From positions 1 to 16,460 of the forward strand of contig JBBRDK010000083.1 in assembly GCA_038203955.1 (NCBI GenBank): a DNA stretch of 16,460 nucleotides, given 5' to 3'. Shown here one piece after another: positions 1 to 7,089 of the stretch (positions within the stretch are counted from its first letter, which is position 1; each line of letters starts with the position of its first letter). The notes below the pieces were generated by a model. The model saw nothing but the letters and a program-made list of their open reading frames with translations. It was not told the origin of the DNA and made no database searches. Position numbers and translations under genes: made by a program. Origin of the DNA: JALYUA01 sp038203955 (GTDB lineage: Bacteria > Acidobacteriota > Thermoanaerobaculia > UBA5066 > Gp7-AA6).

Positions 1-480
<480 letters not shown>

Positions 481-495
481 TTGCAACTCGTTCCC

Positions 496-503
496 AGTAT
501 AGA
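496..503. promoter_or_regulatory. Overlapping divergent -10-like elements between cydA and the DUF1304 gene
   Basis: The 8-mer AGTATAGA reads TATAGA on the plus strand and TATACT on the minus strand, so each direction has a good -10 hexamer in the only 47 bp between two divergent starts. On the cydA side the hexamer ends 15 nt before the ATG, which implies a very short leader. I see no convincing -35 box on either strand at normal spacing. This is a pattern match only. Confidence 0.27.
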
Positions 504-527
504 GGCGGCGGGATATCGTCCGCGCCC

Positions 528-887
528 ATGAGCACCGTCGCAAATGTTCTCATCGCCCTCGTCGCGGTCCTGCACGCCGGGTTTCTCGTCCTCGAGATGT
601 TCCTCTGGAAGACGCCGACGGGGCGGCGCGTCTTCGGCCTGCCGCCCGAGGTCATGGCGGCGTCGGCCCCGCTCGCCGCAAACCAGGGGCTCTACAACGG
701 CTTCCTCGCCGCGGGGCTCGTATGGGGCCTCGTCCTCGGCCCGGCGGGCTTCTCCGTGAAAGTCTTCTTCCTCTCGTGCGTCGTCGTCGCCGGCGTGTTT
801 GGCGCCGCCACCGCGAAGAAGACGATCCTCTTCGTGCAGGCGCTCCCCGGTGCGCTCGCGCTCGTCGCGGTCTGGCTCGCGCGGTGA
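528..887 (+). CDS. DUF1304 family small integral membrane protein
   Basis: A 119-residue membrane protein of the DUF1304 family; its biochemical role is unknown. The ATG at 528 gives the typical family N-terminus, with a first hydrophobic helix at residues 4-26. It is followed by the short loop FLWKTPTGRRVFGLP and the family hallmark AANQGLYNGFLAAGL at about 50-64. Further hydrophobic segments lie at about 58-75, 79-97 and 100-117, giving four predicted transmembrane helices. Length matches the family. No strong ribosome-binding site precedes the ATG; a GGCGGCGGG stretch lies about 18 nt upstream. The open frame extends upstream of 528, but that part lies over the divergent cydA start and is not hydrophobic, so I rejected it. 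Confidence 0.88.
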   Translation: MSTVANVLIALVAVLHAGFLVLEMFLWKTPTGRRVFGLPPEVMAASAPLAANQGLYNGFLAAGLVWGLVLGPAGFSVKVFFLSCVVVAGVFGAATAKKTILFVQALPGALALVAVWLAR

Positions 888-944
888 TTCTCGCGCCGGG
901 TGTAGGCTGACGACGGGCGCGCTCCGCGCCCGAGGAGTCCCGTC

Positions 945-1085
945 ATGACGCTCTGCCCCATCGCCCTCGCCGTCGGATGCAGGAAGTGCCCGATGTTCTC
1001 GTTCTGCCCCGTCAAGACCATCATCGGCGACCAGAAGGAAGCCGAGAAGCCCGGACCGAAGGCGAAGGGCGGGAAGAAGGGCTGA
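945..1085 (+). CDS. 46-residue cysteine-motif protein with lysine-rich tail
   Basis: A 46-codon frame beginning at ATG 945 with a good ribosome-binding site (GAGGAG at 932-937, 7 nt before the start). The product begins MTLCPIALAVGCRKCPMFSF and ends in a lysine/glycine-rich tail (AKGGKKG). Cysteines at 4, 12, 15 and 21 form C-x7-C-x2-C-x5-C, and three of them are followed by or near proline. The spacing could bind zinc or an iron-sulfur cluster, or serve as a redox pair; this is inference. A -10-like TAGGCT lies at 903-908, about 36 nt before the start. I do not recognise a named family, though very short CPIALAVGC-type proteins feel familiar as conserved hypotheticals. It is followed without a gap by the lipoprotein gene. 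Support is the strong SD, the dense cysteine motif and the tight packing. Confidence 0.68.
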   Translation: MTLCPIALAVGCRKCPMFSFCPVKTIIGDQKEAEKPGPKAKGGKKG

Positions 1086-1561
1086 GAGCAGTCCCCCCGG
1101 CCCGCACGGCCACCACACGCCGGGCGTCCGCCCTCGCGGCGGGCGCCGCCCTTTTCCTCTGTGCGTGCGCCCGCGGACCGCACGACCCCGTCCTCGACGC
1201 GCTCCACGGCGCGGCCGCGGCGGCCGAGAAACGCGACGCGGACGACGTCATGGCCCGCGTCTCCGAGACGTTCCGCGACGCCGAGGGCGGCGGGAAGGCG
1301 GACGCGGCCGCCCTCGTGAAGCGGTACCTCGCCGCGTACGAGTCCCTCTCCCTCACGCTCGAAGGTGTCGCGGTCGAGCGCGGCGCCTCCGCAGCGCAGG
1401 CGAGGTTCAAGGTGCGCATGTCGGGCAGGCCGCGCGCCGCCTTCGGCCTCGACGGGCTCTTTCCCCGCTCGTCGCGGTGGAGCTTCGACACGCGGCTCGA
1501 GGCCGAAAAGGGCGGATGGCGGATCGTCTCCGCCTCCTGGTCCCGGCTCGAAGGCGAGTAG
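1082..1561 (+). CDS. Small lipoprotein, possible NTF2/SnoaL-like fold
   Basis: About 160 residues with a clear lipoprotein signal: TTRRASALAAGAALFLCAC, twin arginines, a hydrophobic core and a lipobox whose +1 cysteine is encoded at 1166-1168. The mature part (DPVLDALHGAAAAAEKRDAD onward) has an N-terminal helix pair. Strands follow, ending in WSFDTRLEAEKGGWRIVSAS, a layout like NTF2/SnoaL proteins; the fold call is inference. The start is a problem. Between the stop of the preceding gene (TGA 1083-1085) and the signal peptide there is no in-frame ATG, GTG or TTG. The coordinate given uses CTG 1082-1084, which overlaps that stop as CTGA. The only canonical alternatives are ATG 977 or GTG 986, both inside the preceding gene; they would add about 35 charged residues that do not fit a signal peptide. 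It is followed after 3 bp by the DCC oxidoreductase gene. Confidence 0.7.
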   Translation: MRAVPPARTATTRRASALAAGAALFLCACARGPHDPVLDALHGAAAAAEKRDADDVMARVSETFRDAEGGGKADAAALVKRYLAAYESLSLTLEGVAVERGASAAQARFKVRMSGRPRAAFGLDGLFPRSSRWSFDTRLEAEKGGWRIVSASWSRLEGE

Positions 1562-1564
1562 CCA

Positions 1565-1948
1565 GTGGCGGCGCGGCCCGACAGCTGGGTCCTCTACGAC
1601 GGGGCGTGCGGCTTCTGCAGCCGATGGGTCCCCTTCTGGAAAGGCACGCTCGGAAAGCGCGGCTTCGGGATCGCGACCCTGCAGGAGCCGTGGGTCGCCG
1701 CGCGCCTCGCCGCGGGAGGTGTTCCCGCGGACGAGCAGCTCGACGACTTTCGGATCCTCGTCGACGCGACCCGGGAAGTCGTCTCGGGCGCCGACGCGTA
1801 CCGCTTCGCGTTCCGCCGCATCTGGTGGGCGACGCCGCTCTGGCTCCTGTCGGTCACGCCCGGCCTCCGGCGCCTCTTCGACCGGGGCTACCGGGCCTTC
1901 GCCGAGAACCGCTATCGCGTGTCGAAGGCCTGCCGGCTCCAGGAGTAA
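1565..1948 (+). CDS. DCC-family thiol-disulfide oxidoreductase (DUF393)
   Basis: A 127-residue thioredoxin-fold-like protein of the DCC (DUF393, PF04134) family, predicted to catalyse thiol/disulfide exchange; substrates are not known. The defining motif is YDGACGFCSRW at residues 11-21, with Cys15 and Cys18 as the redox pair. The rest fits the family: FGIATLQEP at about 34-42, where the family usually has a short strand after the first helix; a middle DDFRILVD strand; and a C-terminal RRLFDRGYRAFAENRYRVSK helix. There is no signal peptide, so it is cytosolic or peripheral. The start is GTG 1565, only 3 nt after the stop of the lipoprotein gene, with GAAGGCGAG just upstream, so translation is probably coupled. 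Its 3' end lies 4 bp from the end of the convergent 170-residue gene, leaving no room for a terminator. Confidence 0.9.
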   Translation: MAARPDSWVLYDGACGFCSRWVPFWKGTLGKRGFGIATLQEPWVAARLAAGGVPADEQLDDFRILVDATREVVSGADAYRFAFRRIWWATPLWLLSVTPGLRRLFDRGYRAFAENRYRVSKACRLQE

Positions 1949-1952
1949 AGGC

Positions 1953-2465
1953 TCAGCGGGTCGCGGGCGCCTGCGCCTGCGTGAACTTCGACTTCGGGTC
2001 GAGCGCGGCCGGCGTCTTCTGCGGCTCTACGCGGTCGGCCGTGCGGGCGTCGGAGCCCTCTTCGAACGGGATGCGCACCGTCACGGCGTCGCCCGGCTTG
2101 ATTCCCTCGTGGACGAACGCGCCCTTCGCGAGCGGGATGCGCCGCTCTTTGCCCGTGCGGCCGTCGAGAACGGTGATCGCCTCGCCCTTGTCCAGGCGCA
2201 CGAGGCTTCCGCGCACCGTCCGGTACGCCGCGTTCACGACGGAAGGCCCGGTCGGTCCCGAGTTGTGCGGGGGCGCAAGGGTGACCAGGCCGCCACCGGC
2301 GTCCGCCGATGCGTCGGTCCTGTCTCGCGTGGGCCTCGGTGCCGGTGTGTTCCTCTCGAAGACGATGCCGTCCTTCGTTTCCACGATCTTGCCACCTGGA
2401 GTGGGCTGCGCGGAGCCCGCACGGGCGGACGCAAGGAGAACGAGCGCGGCGAGCGTCCTCTTCAT
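1953..2465 (-). CDS. Exported 170-residue protein of unknown function
   Basis: A 170-residue protein with a signal peptide (MKRTLAALVLLASARAGSAQ, likely cut after Ala19). Residues 21-75 are low-complexity, rich in Pro, Thr, Arg and Gly. Residues 80-135 look like a small beta-barrel: alternating strands VRGSLVRL, EAITVLDG, ERRIPLA and GDAVTVRIPF resemble the OB/SH3-like barrels found in many secreted DUF5666-type proteins. That resemblance is inference. The tail (140-170) is charged and proline/alanine-rich. It lies 73 bp downstream of egtD on the same strand, so it may be the last gene of that unit, or it may have its own promoter (see the TAGAAT element at 2475-2480). No clear ribosome-binding site precedes the ATG. 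Confidence 0.75.
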   Translation of the reverse strand: MKRTLAALVLLASARAGSAQPTPGGKIVETKDGIVFERNTPAPRPTRDRTDASADAGGGLVTLAPPHNSGPTGPSVVNAAYRTVRGSLVRLDKGEAITVLDGRTGKERRIPLAKGAFVHEGIKPGDAVTVRIPFEEGSDARTADRVEPQKTPAALDPKSKFTQAQAPATR

Positions 2466-2474
2466 GGTCTGGAG

Positions 2475-2480
2475 ATTCTA
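2475..2480 (-). promoter_or_regulatory. -10-like TAGAAT just upstream of a start codon (possible leaderless promoter)
   Basis: On the minus strand, TAGAAT ends 9 nt before the ATG of the 170-residue exported protein gene, and no Shine-Dalgarno sequence lies between them. This spacing is what is expected when transcription begins at or next to the start codon. No clear -35 box is visible. Confidence 0.3.
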
Positions 2481-2538
2481 GAACGGCGGCGCCCTCCGAT
2501 AGGCTGGCTTTGCCTTTCGAGGTGGCCGCGGTCCATCC

Positions 2539-3483
2539 TCATGAGCCCTCCTCGGCGCGGAACAGGGTCAGGGCGAATCCGGCGGAACGGTCGAGCCAGC
2601 GGCGCGCGCGGGCGAAGCCGGCCTCCGACGCGAGGCGGTCGACGTCCTCCGGCTCGTACTTGTGCGAGCTCTCCGTGTGGATCGTCTCGCCCGGCTCGAA
2701 GACGACCTCGATTCGGGCCCCCGGGATCCGGACGCGCTGTCTCACGAGGCTCACGAGGTGCATCTCCACGCGGCGCTCCGCGGCGTTCCAGGCAGCGTGG
2801 TGGACCCAGGCCGGAAGGTCGAAGTCGGCGTCGAGCTCTCGGTTCAGCCGGACGAGGAGGTTGCGGTTGAACGCCGCCGTGACGCCGAGCGGATCGTCGT
2901 ACGCCTCGAGGAGCTCGGCTTCGCTCTTCACGAGGTCGGTCCCGAGGAGGAGCGCGTCGCCGCGGCGGAGGCGCCGTCGGATCGCGGCGAGGAGGCGCGC
3001 GGCGTCCGGCGGGTCGAAGTTCCCGATGTTCGATCCGAGGAAGAGGACGAGGGTCGTGCCGCGCTTCCGCAGAATCCGCGTCGCGTCGCGGAGGCCGGCT
3101 TCGTAGGCGGCGCGGTGGGCCGTCACGGCGACGCCGGGAATTTTCGCGAGCCGCTCACGCGACGCCGCGACGGCCGCCGCCGAGAGGTCGACCACGTGGG
3201 CGTGCGGCTTTTTCCCCGCCCGCCCCAGCGCCTCGACGACGACGGCGAGCTTCTCGCCGCTGCCCGAGCCGAGCTCGACGACGCGCGCGGGACCCGCGAT
3301 TTCTGCGGCGACCGCGGGCGCGGCCCGCCTGAGGAGGCGCGTCTCGGCCCGCGTGACCTGGTACCACGGGAGCCGGCAGATCGCCTCGAAGAGCCCCGAG
3401 CCGAGCGTGTCGTAGAAGTACTTCGGAGGGAGCGAGCGCGGCCTCGCCGCGAGGCCGGTCTTCACGTCGCGGGCGAGGCTCAC
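2539..3483 (-). CDS. egtD: L-histidine N-alpha-methyltransferase (EgtD)
   Basis: SAM-dependent methyltransferase that trimethylates histidine to hercynine, the first step of ergothioneine synthesis. The 314 residues match the family's usual length of about 320. From the N-terminus: SLPPKYFYDTLGSGLFEAIC with the following PWYQVTRAE (about 17-47), the EgtD-specific entry segment; the SAM-binding loop ELGSGSGEK at 70-78; acidic D99 at the end of strand 2; LFLGSNIGNF at 147-156, the EgtD signature; DLVK at 183-186; and ETIHTESSHKYEP at 266-278, which carries the glutamate of the histidine-binding site (Glu271 here). The chosen start is GTG 3483-3481, giving a GTGA overlap with the egtB stop. A second GTG 12 nt upstream is possible. 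The overlap implies coupled translation with egtB. Confidence 0.94.
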   Translation of the reverse strand: MSLARDVKTGLAARPRSLPPKYFYDTLGSGLFEAICRLPWYQVTRAETRLLRRAAPAVAAEIAGPARVVELGSGSGEKLAVVVEALGRAGKKPHAHVVDLSAAAVAASRERLAKIPGVAVTAHRAAYEAGLRDATRILRKRGTTLVLFLGSNIGNFDPPDAARLLAAIRRRLRRGDALLLGTDLVKSEAELLEAYDDPLGVTAAFNRNLLVRLNRELDADFDLPAWVHHAAWNAAERRVEMHLVSLVRQRVRIPGARIEVVFEPGETIHTESSHKYEPEDVDRLASEAGFARARRWLDRSAGFALTLFRAEEGS

Positions 3484-4751
3484 AGTTGGACGCACCGGAA
3501 CTTCGCGTACGCATACGGGTAGCGCCCCTGGAACCAGTTGCGGAACGTCCGCCGGACGAGGGGCGCGGGTGTCCCGGGAGATGCGCCCTTGAGGACGAAG
3601 TGGCGGCCGTCGAAGAAGTCCGCCGAGTATCGCGGGTACGTCCGCATCGGCGTGAAACCCTCGAAGGGCGCGAACGGCGTGGACGTCCACTCCCATCCGT
3701 TCCCCACGAGCTCGTGCACGCCCCACGCGCTCACGCCCGCCGGGCGGGAGCCGGCCGGAACGGGGTCGTCCTGCCCCGCACCGAGGTTCGCGCGGGACGG
3801 GTTCGGCGCCTCGTCGCCCCACGGGTGCGTGCGCTCGCCGCCCTCGGGCGTTCCGAACGCCGCCCGGTGGAACTCGGCCTCCGTCGGAAGCCGACGTCCC
3901 TTCCAGCGCGCGTACGCCGAGGCCTCGGCGTGGCTCACCCAGACCGGCCAGGCCGGAGGAAGGGGGATGAGACCGAACTGCGCGGCCCACGTCCAGGCGC
4001 TCCCCTCCTTCCGCCAGAACGACGGATGTGCGATGCCGGCCTTCGCGAGCCACTCGGCGTCGCCCGGCCCCCAGAGGGACGCGTTCCGGTAGCCGCCCGC
4101 GTCGACGAACTCGAGGTACTCCCCGTTCGTCACGGGCAGGGAGTCGATCGTGAACTCCGGGACGAACGTGCAGGTCTTCGGAAACTCGTTGTCCCAGCCG
4201 AACGGGATCTCGCCTTGCGCGACACCGAGCGTCGCGACGCCTGCGGCGATCCGTACGGACTCCGTGCGCGGCGCGCGGGCCGACGTCTCGGGAGGCGCGG
4301 CGCCCGCGGGCGCACGCTTGAGGCCGTACGGGAGGCGGTGGAGCATGTACCGGAGCGTCTCGAGGTGCATGAGCTCGTGCTCGATCACCGTGAAGACCGC
4401 GTCCTTCGGGAGCGCCCCCGACACGAGCGCCGTCTCGACGGCGGCGTTCGCCCGGCGGGCGTAGTCCGTCACCTCTTTCCGGGGCGGCCAGCACGTCTCC
4501 GGCGGCGCGCCGCCTTCGGCGGGCGGATCGATGCCGCGCTGGAAGAGGAGCTCGAGCGGCTCGTCGAGGGGCGGCCGCCCCAGCACTTCGTTGAGCAGCT
4601 TGATCGCGCCGAAGGCGGCGAGATGCCCCTCGTAGAAAACGAACGGGTGGCGGAGCGCGATCGGGCGCGCCTCGTACGCGGCGGGCTCGAGCGTCTCGTC
4701 GAAAAAGTGCCGCGTCTCGGCGCGAGCCGCCCGCCATCTCGCGAGGACCAT
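3480..4751 (-). CDS. egtB: Ergothioneine sulfoxide synthase (EgtB), non-heme iron enzyme
   Basis: Iron-dependent enzyme that joins hercynine to a thiol (cysteine or gamma-glutamylcysteine) with O2 to form a sulfoxide. It has 423 residues, typical for the family. The N-terminal DinB-like four-helix domain (1-150) carries all three iron ligands: His43 (YEGHLAAF) and His125/His129 in EHELMHLE, the HxxxHxE motif. The C-terminal half is a formylglycine-generating-enzyme-type sulfatase-modifying fold: DSLPVTNGEYLEFVDAGGY (203-221), RLPTEAEFHRAAFG (287-300), WGVHELVGNGWEWT (343-356) and RRTFRNWFQGRYPYAYAKFR (400-419). ATG 4751 was chosen because the extension upstream overlaps the 110-residue gene and looks out of frame. 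It lies 11 bp after that gene and overlaps egtD by 4 bp. egtA and egtC are absent from the window, which fits the cysteine-using branch; that is inference. Confidence 0.94.
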   Translation of the reverse strand: MVLARWRAARAETRHFFDETLEPAAYEARPIALRHPFVFYEGHLAAFGAIKLLNEVLGRPPLDEPLELLFQRGIDPPAEGGAPPETCWPPRKEVTDYARRANAAVETALVSGALPKDAVFTVIEHELMHLETLRYMLHRLPYGLKRAPAGAAPPETSARAPRTESVRIAAGVATLGVAQGEIPFGWDNEFPKTCTFVPEFTIDSLPVTNGEYLEFVDAGGYRNASLWGPGDAEWLAKAGIAHPSFWRKEGSAWTWAAQFGLIPLPPAWPVWVSHAEASAYARWKGRRLPTEAEFHRAAFGTPEGGERTHPWGDEAPNPSRANLGAGQDDPVPAGSRPAGVSAWGVHELVGNGWEWTSTPFAPFEGFTPMRTYPRYSADFFDGRHFVLKGASPGTPAPLVRRTFRNWFQGRYPYAYAKFRCVQL

Positions 4752-4762
4752 GCCCTGAAACT

Positions 4763-5095
4763 CTAGCGCACGAAACGGGGCGTCGGCTTCGGCAACGTCA
4801 CCAGCTTCCCGCCCCGGACCGAAACGTTTCCGGCGGCCCCGCCGCCGGAGCGATAGGTGCCGTCGGGCGGGACGGCGCCCGCCTCCGGGCGCCCCCCGTG
4901 AAGGCCATCGCCGAAGCGAACCTCGCCCGTCTGGCTGTTCAAGACGAAGACGCGGCCGTCCGCAAGCGTCATCTTGCGATCCCATTCCTTCGTGAAGGTG
5001 AAGGGCTTGTGCATGCGCTTGGCGGTGGCCTGCCCGCTCGCCGCGTCGACGGAAAGCGCGAGAACGACGGCGGCGAACGCCGGGATGCTTCTCAT
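4763..5095 (-). CDS. Exported 110-residue protein of unknown function
   Basis: A 110-residue protein with a signal peptide (MRSIPAFAAVVLALSVDAAS, cleavage near residue 20-25) and a strong ribosome-binding site (GAGAGGAGAGG just before the ATG at 5095). The mature part contains MTLADGRVFVLNSQTGEVRF at about 42-61, which looks like one beta-propeller-type blade or hairpin. A glycine-rich loop (about 62-90) follows, then a final strand VSVRGGKLVTLPKP (91-104). I do not recognise a family. It sits 11 bp after the ester hydrolase gene and 11 bp before egtB, so it is almost certainly co-transcribed with both. Its placement between an exported hydrolase and cytosolic ergothioneine enzymes is unexplained. 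Confidence 0.77.
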   Translation of the reverse strand: MRSIPAFAAVVLALSVDAASGQATAKRMHKPFTFTKEWDRKMTLADGRVFVLNSQTGEVRFGDGLHGGRPEAGAVPPDGTYRSGGGAAGNVSVRGGKLVTLPKPTPRFVR

Positions 5096-5106
5096 CGCCT
5101 CTCCTC

Positions 5107-7089
5107 TCAGGGTGTCGTCACGAGCGGCAGCTCGACGAAGCTGGCCTGCCCCGGTGTGTGGAAGACGCGCTGTGTCGCCTTCACGTAGTCGCCCGGCTTC
5201 GCGGTCATGATGTTCGGCACGAACGTCTGCGGGTTGCGGTCGTAGAGCGGGAACCAGCTCGACTGGATCTGCACCATCATCCGGTGCCCCGGTAGAAATA
5301 CGTGATTCGCGGTCGGAAGAGTGAAGCGATAGAGAAGAGGCTTGTCCGGCGGGATCGCCTTGCCCGTCTCGAGACTCTCGCGGTAGCGGCCGCGGAAGAT
5401 GTCCGCCGAGACCATCAACTGGTATCCGCCCATCGGGGCGTCGCCCGCGACCTCGTCGGGATACACGTCGATCACCTTCACCACCCAATCGGAATCCGTG
5501 CCGGAGGTTGAAGCGACGAGATTCGCGATCGGCTGGCCGCTGATTTTGACGGGGGCGGCGAGCACATCCGAGACGAAGGCGAGAACGTCCGTGCGGCCGG
5601 AAGCGTCGCGCTGGTCGTCGACGAGCCACCGGGCCCACCGCGCGCCGCTCGCGTCGACGGGCCGCGGAATGAAAGGAACCGGCTTCGAAGGATCCGATAC
5701 GTATTCCTCGAACTCGGCGCCGGGCGCAGCAGGCGGAGCGGATCCGAGCGCGAGCTTCAGGCCCGGGCCGAGGTAGAGAGGCGTCGGCTTGACCGTGCAC
5801 CCTCTGCCCTCGGCGCAACCCGCGGGCCAGGACGCGAGCCGCCTCCACGTATTGGTACCGGTCTCGAATGCGGTCACCGGGGCGACGTCCGCCTTCGGCG
5901 CGCCGTCCTTCAGGTACTGGTCGAGGAAAGGACGCAGGACGTCGCGCCGGAACGTCAGCGCCGTGTCGCTCCGAAATTTCAGCGCACCGAGACTGCTCCC
6001 GTCGTGGATCTCCTGACCGTGGTGCCACGGACCGAGCACGAGAAAGACCTTGTCGTTCCCGGTGTCCTTCGGCTCGATCGCCTTGTAAACCGCGATGGCG
6101 CCGTAGATGTCCTCCTGGTCCCACAGGCTGTGGACCAGCATCACGGGCACCTGCAGCGGCTGCGCGGCGAGCAGCCTGTCCACGGCCTGTTCGCGCCAGA
6201 AGGCGTCGTAGCTCGGATGCTCGAGGATCTTTTTCCAGAAGCCGACCTGCTCCATACCGTGCCGCCGGCCGAGCTCGCCCGCGGACCCTGCGTCCAGAAA
6301 CATGTCGTAATCGTCGTAGTGGGTGCGCCACCACTTCTGCTCGTTCTTCCGCGTCGCCTCCTGGTCCCAGATGTACGGCATCCCCTGTTCCCGGAACGCG
6401 CCGTTGTGAAACCAGTCGTCGCCCATCCAGCCATCGACCATCGGGTTCATCGGGACGGATACCTTCAACGCCGGGTGCGGGTGGATGAGCGCCATCAGGG
6501 GAAGAAATCCGTCATAGGAGATCCCGAGAATTCCGACCTTGCCGTTGCTCTCGGAAACGTTTTTCACGAGCCAGTCGATCGTGTCGTACGTGTCGGTCGC
6601 GTGGTCGACCGGCGTCGGGTTCAACGGCCCGTGTAGAGGCCGGTTCATGACGTAGTCGCCCTCGGAGCCATATTTCCCGCGCACGTCCTGCACGACGCGG
6701 ATGTAGCCCCCTTCGACGATGACGTCGGTGGCGTTGTCGTAGCCCGTCAGGATCGATCCGAGATGGGAGCTGTGCGCGTGGCTCGTCAGCCCGGACGCGT
6801 CATACGGCGTGCGCGTCAGGAGGATCGGAGCGCCCTTCGCTCCCTTCGGAACGAGGATCACCGTGTGGAGCTTCACTCTGTCGCGCATCGGAATCATGAC
6901 CTCGCGGCGGGCGTAGTCCCATCCGACGGTCGCCGGCTCGAGCTTTGCCGGCGTCTCGCTCGGGAGACCCGGGTACGCGGCGGCCGGCGGAGCCGCGGCT
7001 TTCTTCTGCGCCAGCCCGGGAGCCGGAATCAGCATCACGAACAGCGCGGCGATAAGAGCAAACTCACACCGCAGGGCCGTCCCCGTCAT
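5107..7089 (-). CDS. Exported alpha-amino acid ester hydrolase-like (CocE/NonD, S15-type) serine hydrolase
   Basis: A 660-residue alpha/beta hydrolase of the CocE/NonD group, closest in motif to alpha-amino acid ester hydrolases (AEH), which cleave or transfer alpha-amino acyl groups of esters and beta-lactams. The signal peptide ends at about Ala27 (GLAQ), so it is periplasmic or secreted. The nucleophile is Ser191 in GISYDGF, the acid Asp324 in WDQED and the base His357 in GPWHHG. The family carboxylate cluster that binds the substrate's alpha-ammonium is present: Asp225 in MVDGWMGDDWFH, Glu326 and Asp327. From recalled AEH numbering (Ser174/Asp208/Asp307/Glu309/Asp310/His340), all six fall at a constant offset of 17. 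The C-terminal part (about 400-660) is the jelly-roll domain of this group. ATG 7089 has a strong GGAGG 5 nt upstream. It heads the tightly spaced unit leading into egtB-egtD. Confidence 0.9.
   Translation of the reverse strand: MTGTALRCEFALIAALFVMLIPAPGLAQKKAAAPPAAAYPGLPSETPAKLEPATVGWDYARREVMIPMRDRVKLHTVILVPKGAKGAPILLTRTPYDASGLTSHAHSSHLGSILTGYDNATDVIVEGGYIRVVQDVRGKYGSEGDYVMNRPLHGPLNPTPVDHATDTYDTIDWLVKNVSESNGKVGILGISYDGFLPLMALIHPHPALKVSVPMNPMVDGWMGDDWFHNGAFREQGMPYIWDQEATRKNEQKWWRTHYDDYDMFLDAGSAGELGRRHGMEQVGFWKKILEHPSYDAFWREQAVDRLLAAQPLQVPVMLVHSLWDQEDIYGAIAVYKAIEPKDTGNDKVFLVLGPWHHGQEIHDGSSLGALKFRSDTALTFRRDVLRPFLDQYLKDGAPKADVAPVTAFETGTNTWRRLASWPAGCAEGRGCTVKPTPLYLGPGLKLALGSAPPAAPGAEFEEYVSDPSKPVPFIPRPVDASGARWARWLVDDQRDASGRTDVLAFVSDVLAAPVKISGQPIANLVASTSGTDSDWVVKVIDVYPDEVAGDAPMGGYQLMVSADIFRGRYRESLETGKAIPPDKPLLYRFTLPTANHVFLPGHRMMVQIQSSWFPLYDRNPQTFVPNIMTAKPGDYVKATQRVFHTPGQASFVELPLVTTP

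Noticed and set aside
2467..2541. 24-codon frame on the minus strand between egtD and the 170-aa gene
   Set aside because: No SD, no recognisable feature, a basic random-looking product; not supportable as a gene.
2539..4737. One long frame that could suggest an EgtD fusion with a 415-residue N-terminal extension
   Set aside because: The extension is Arg/Ala-rich antisense-type sequence covering egtB in another frame. EgtB in its own frame has all catalytic motifs, and EgtD begins naturally at the GTGA overlap.
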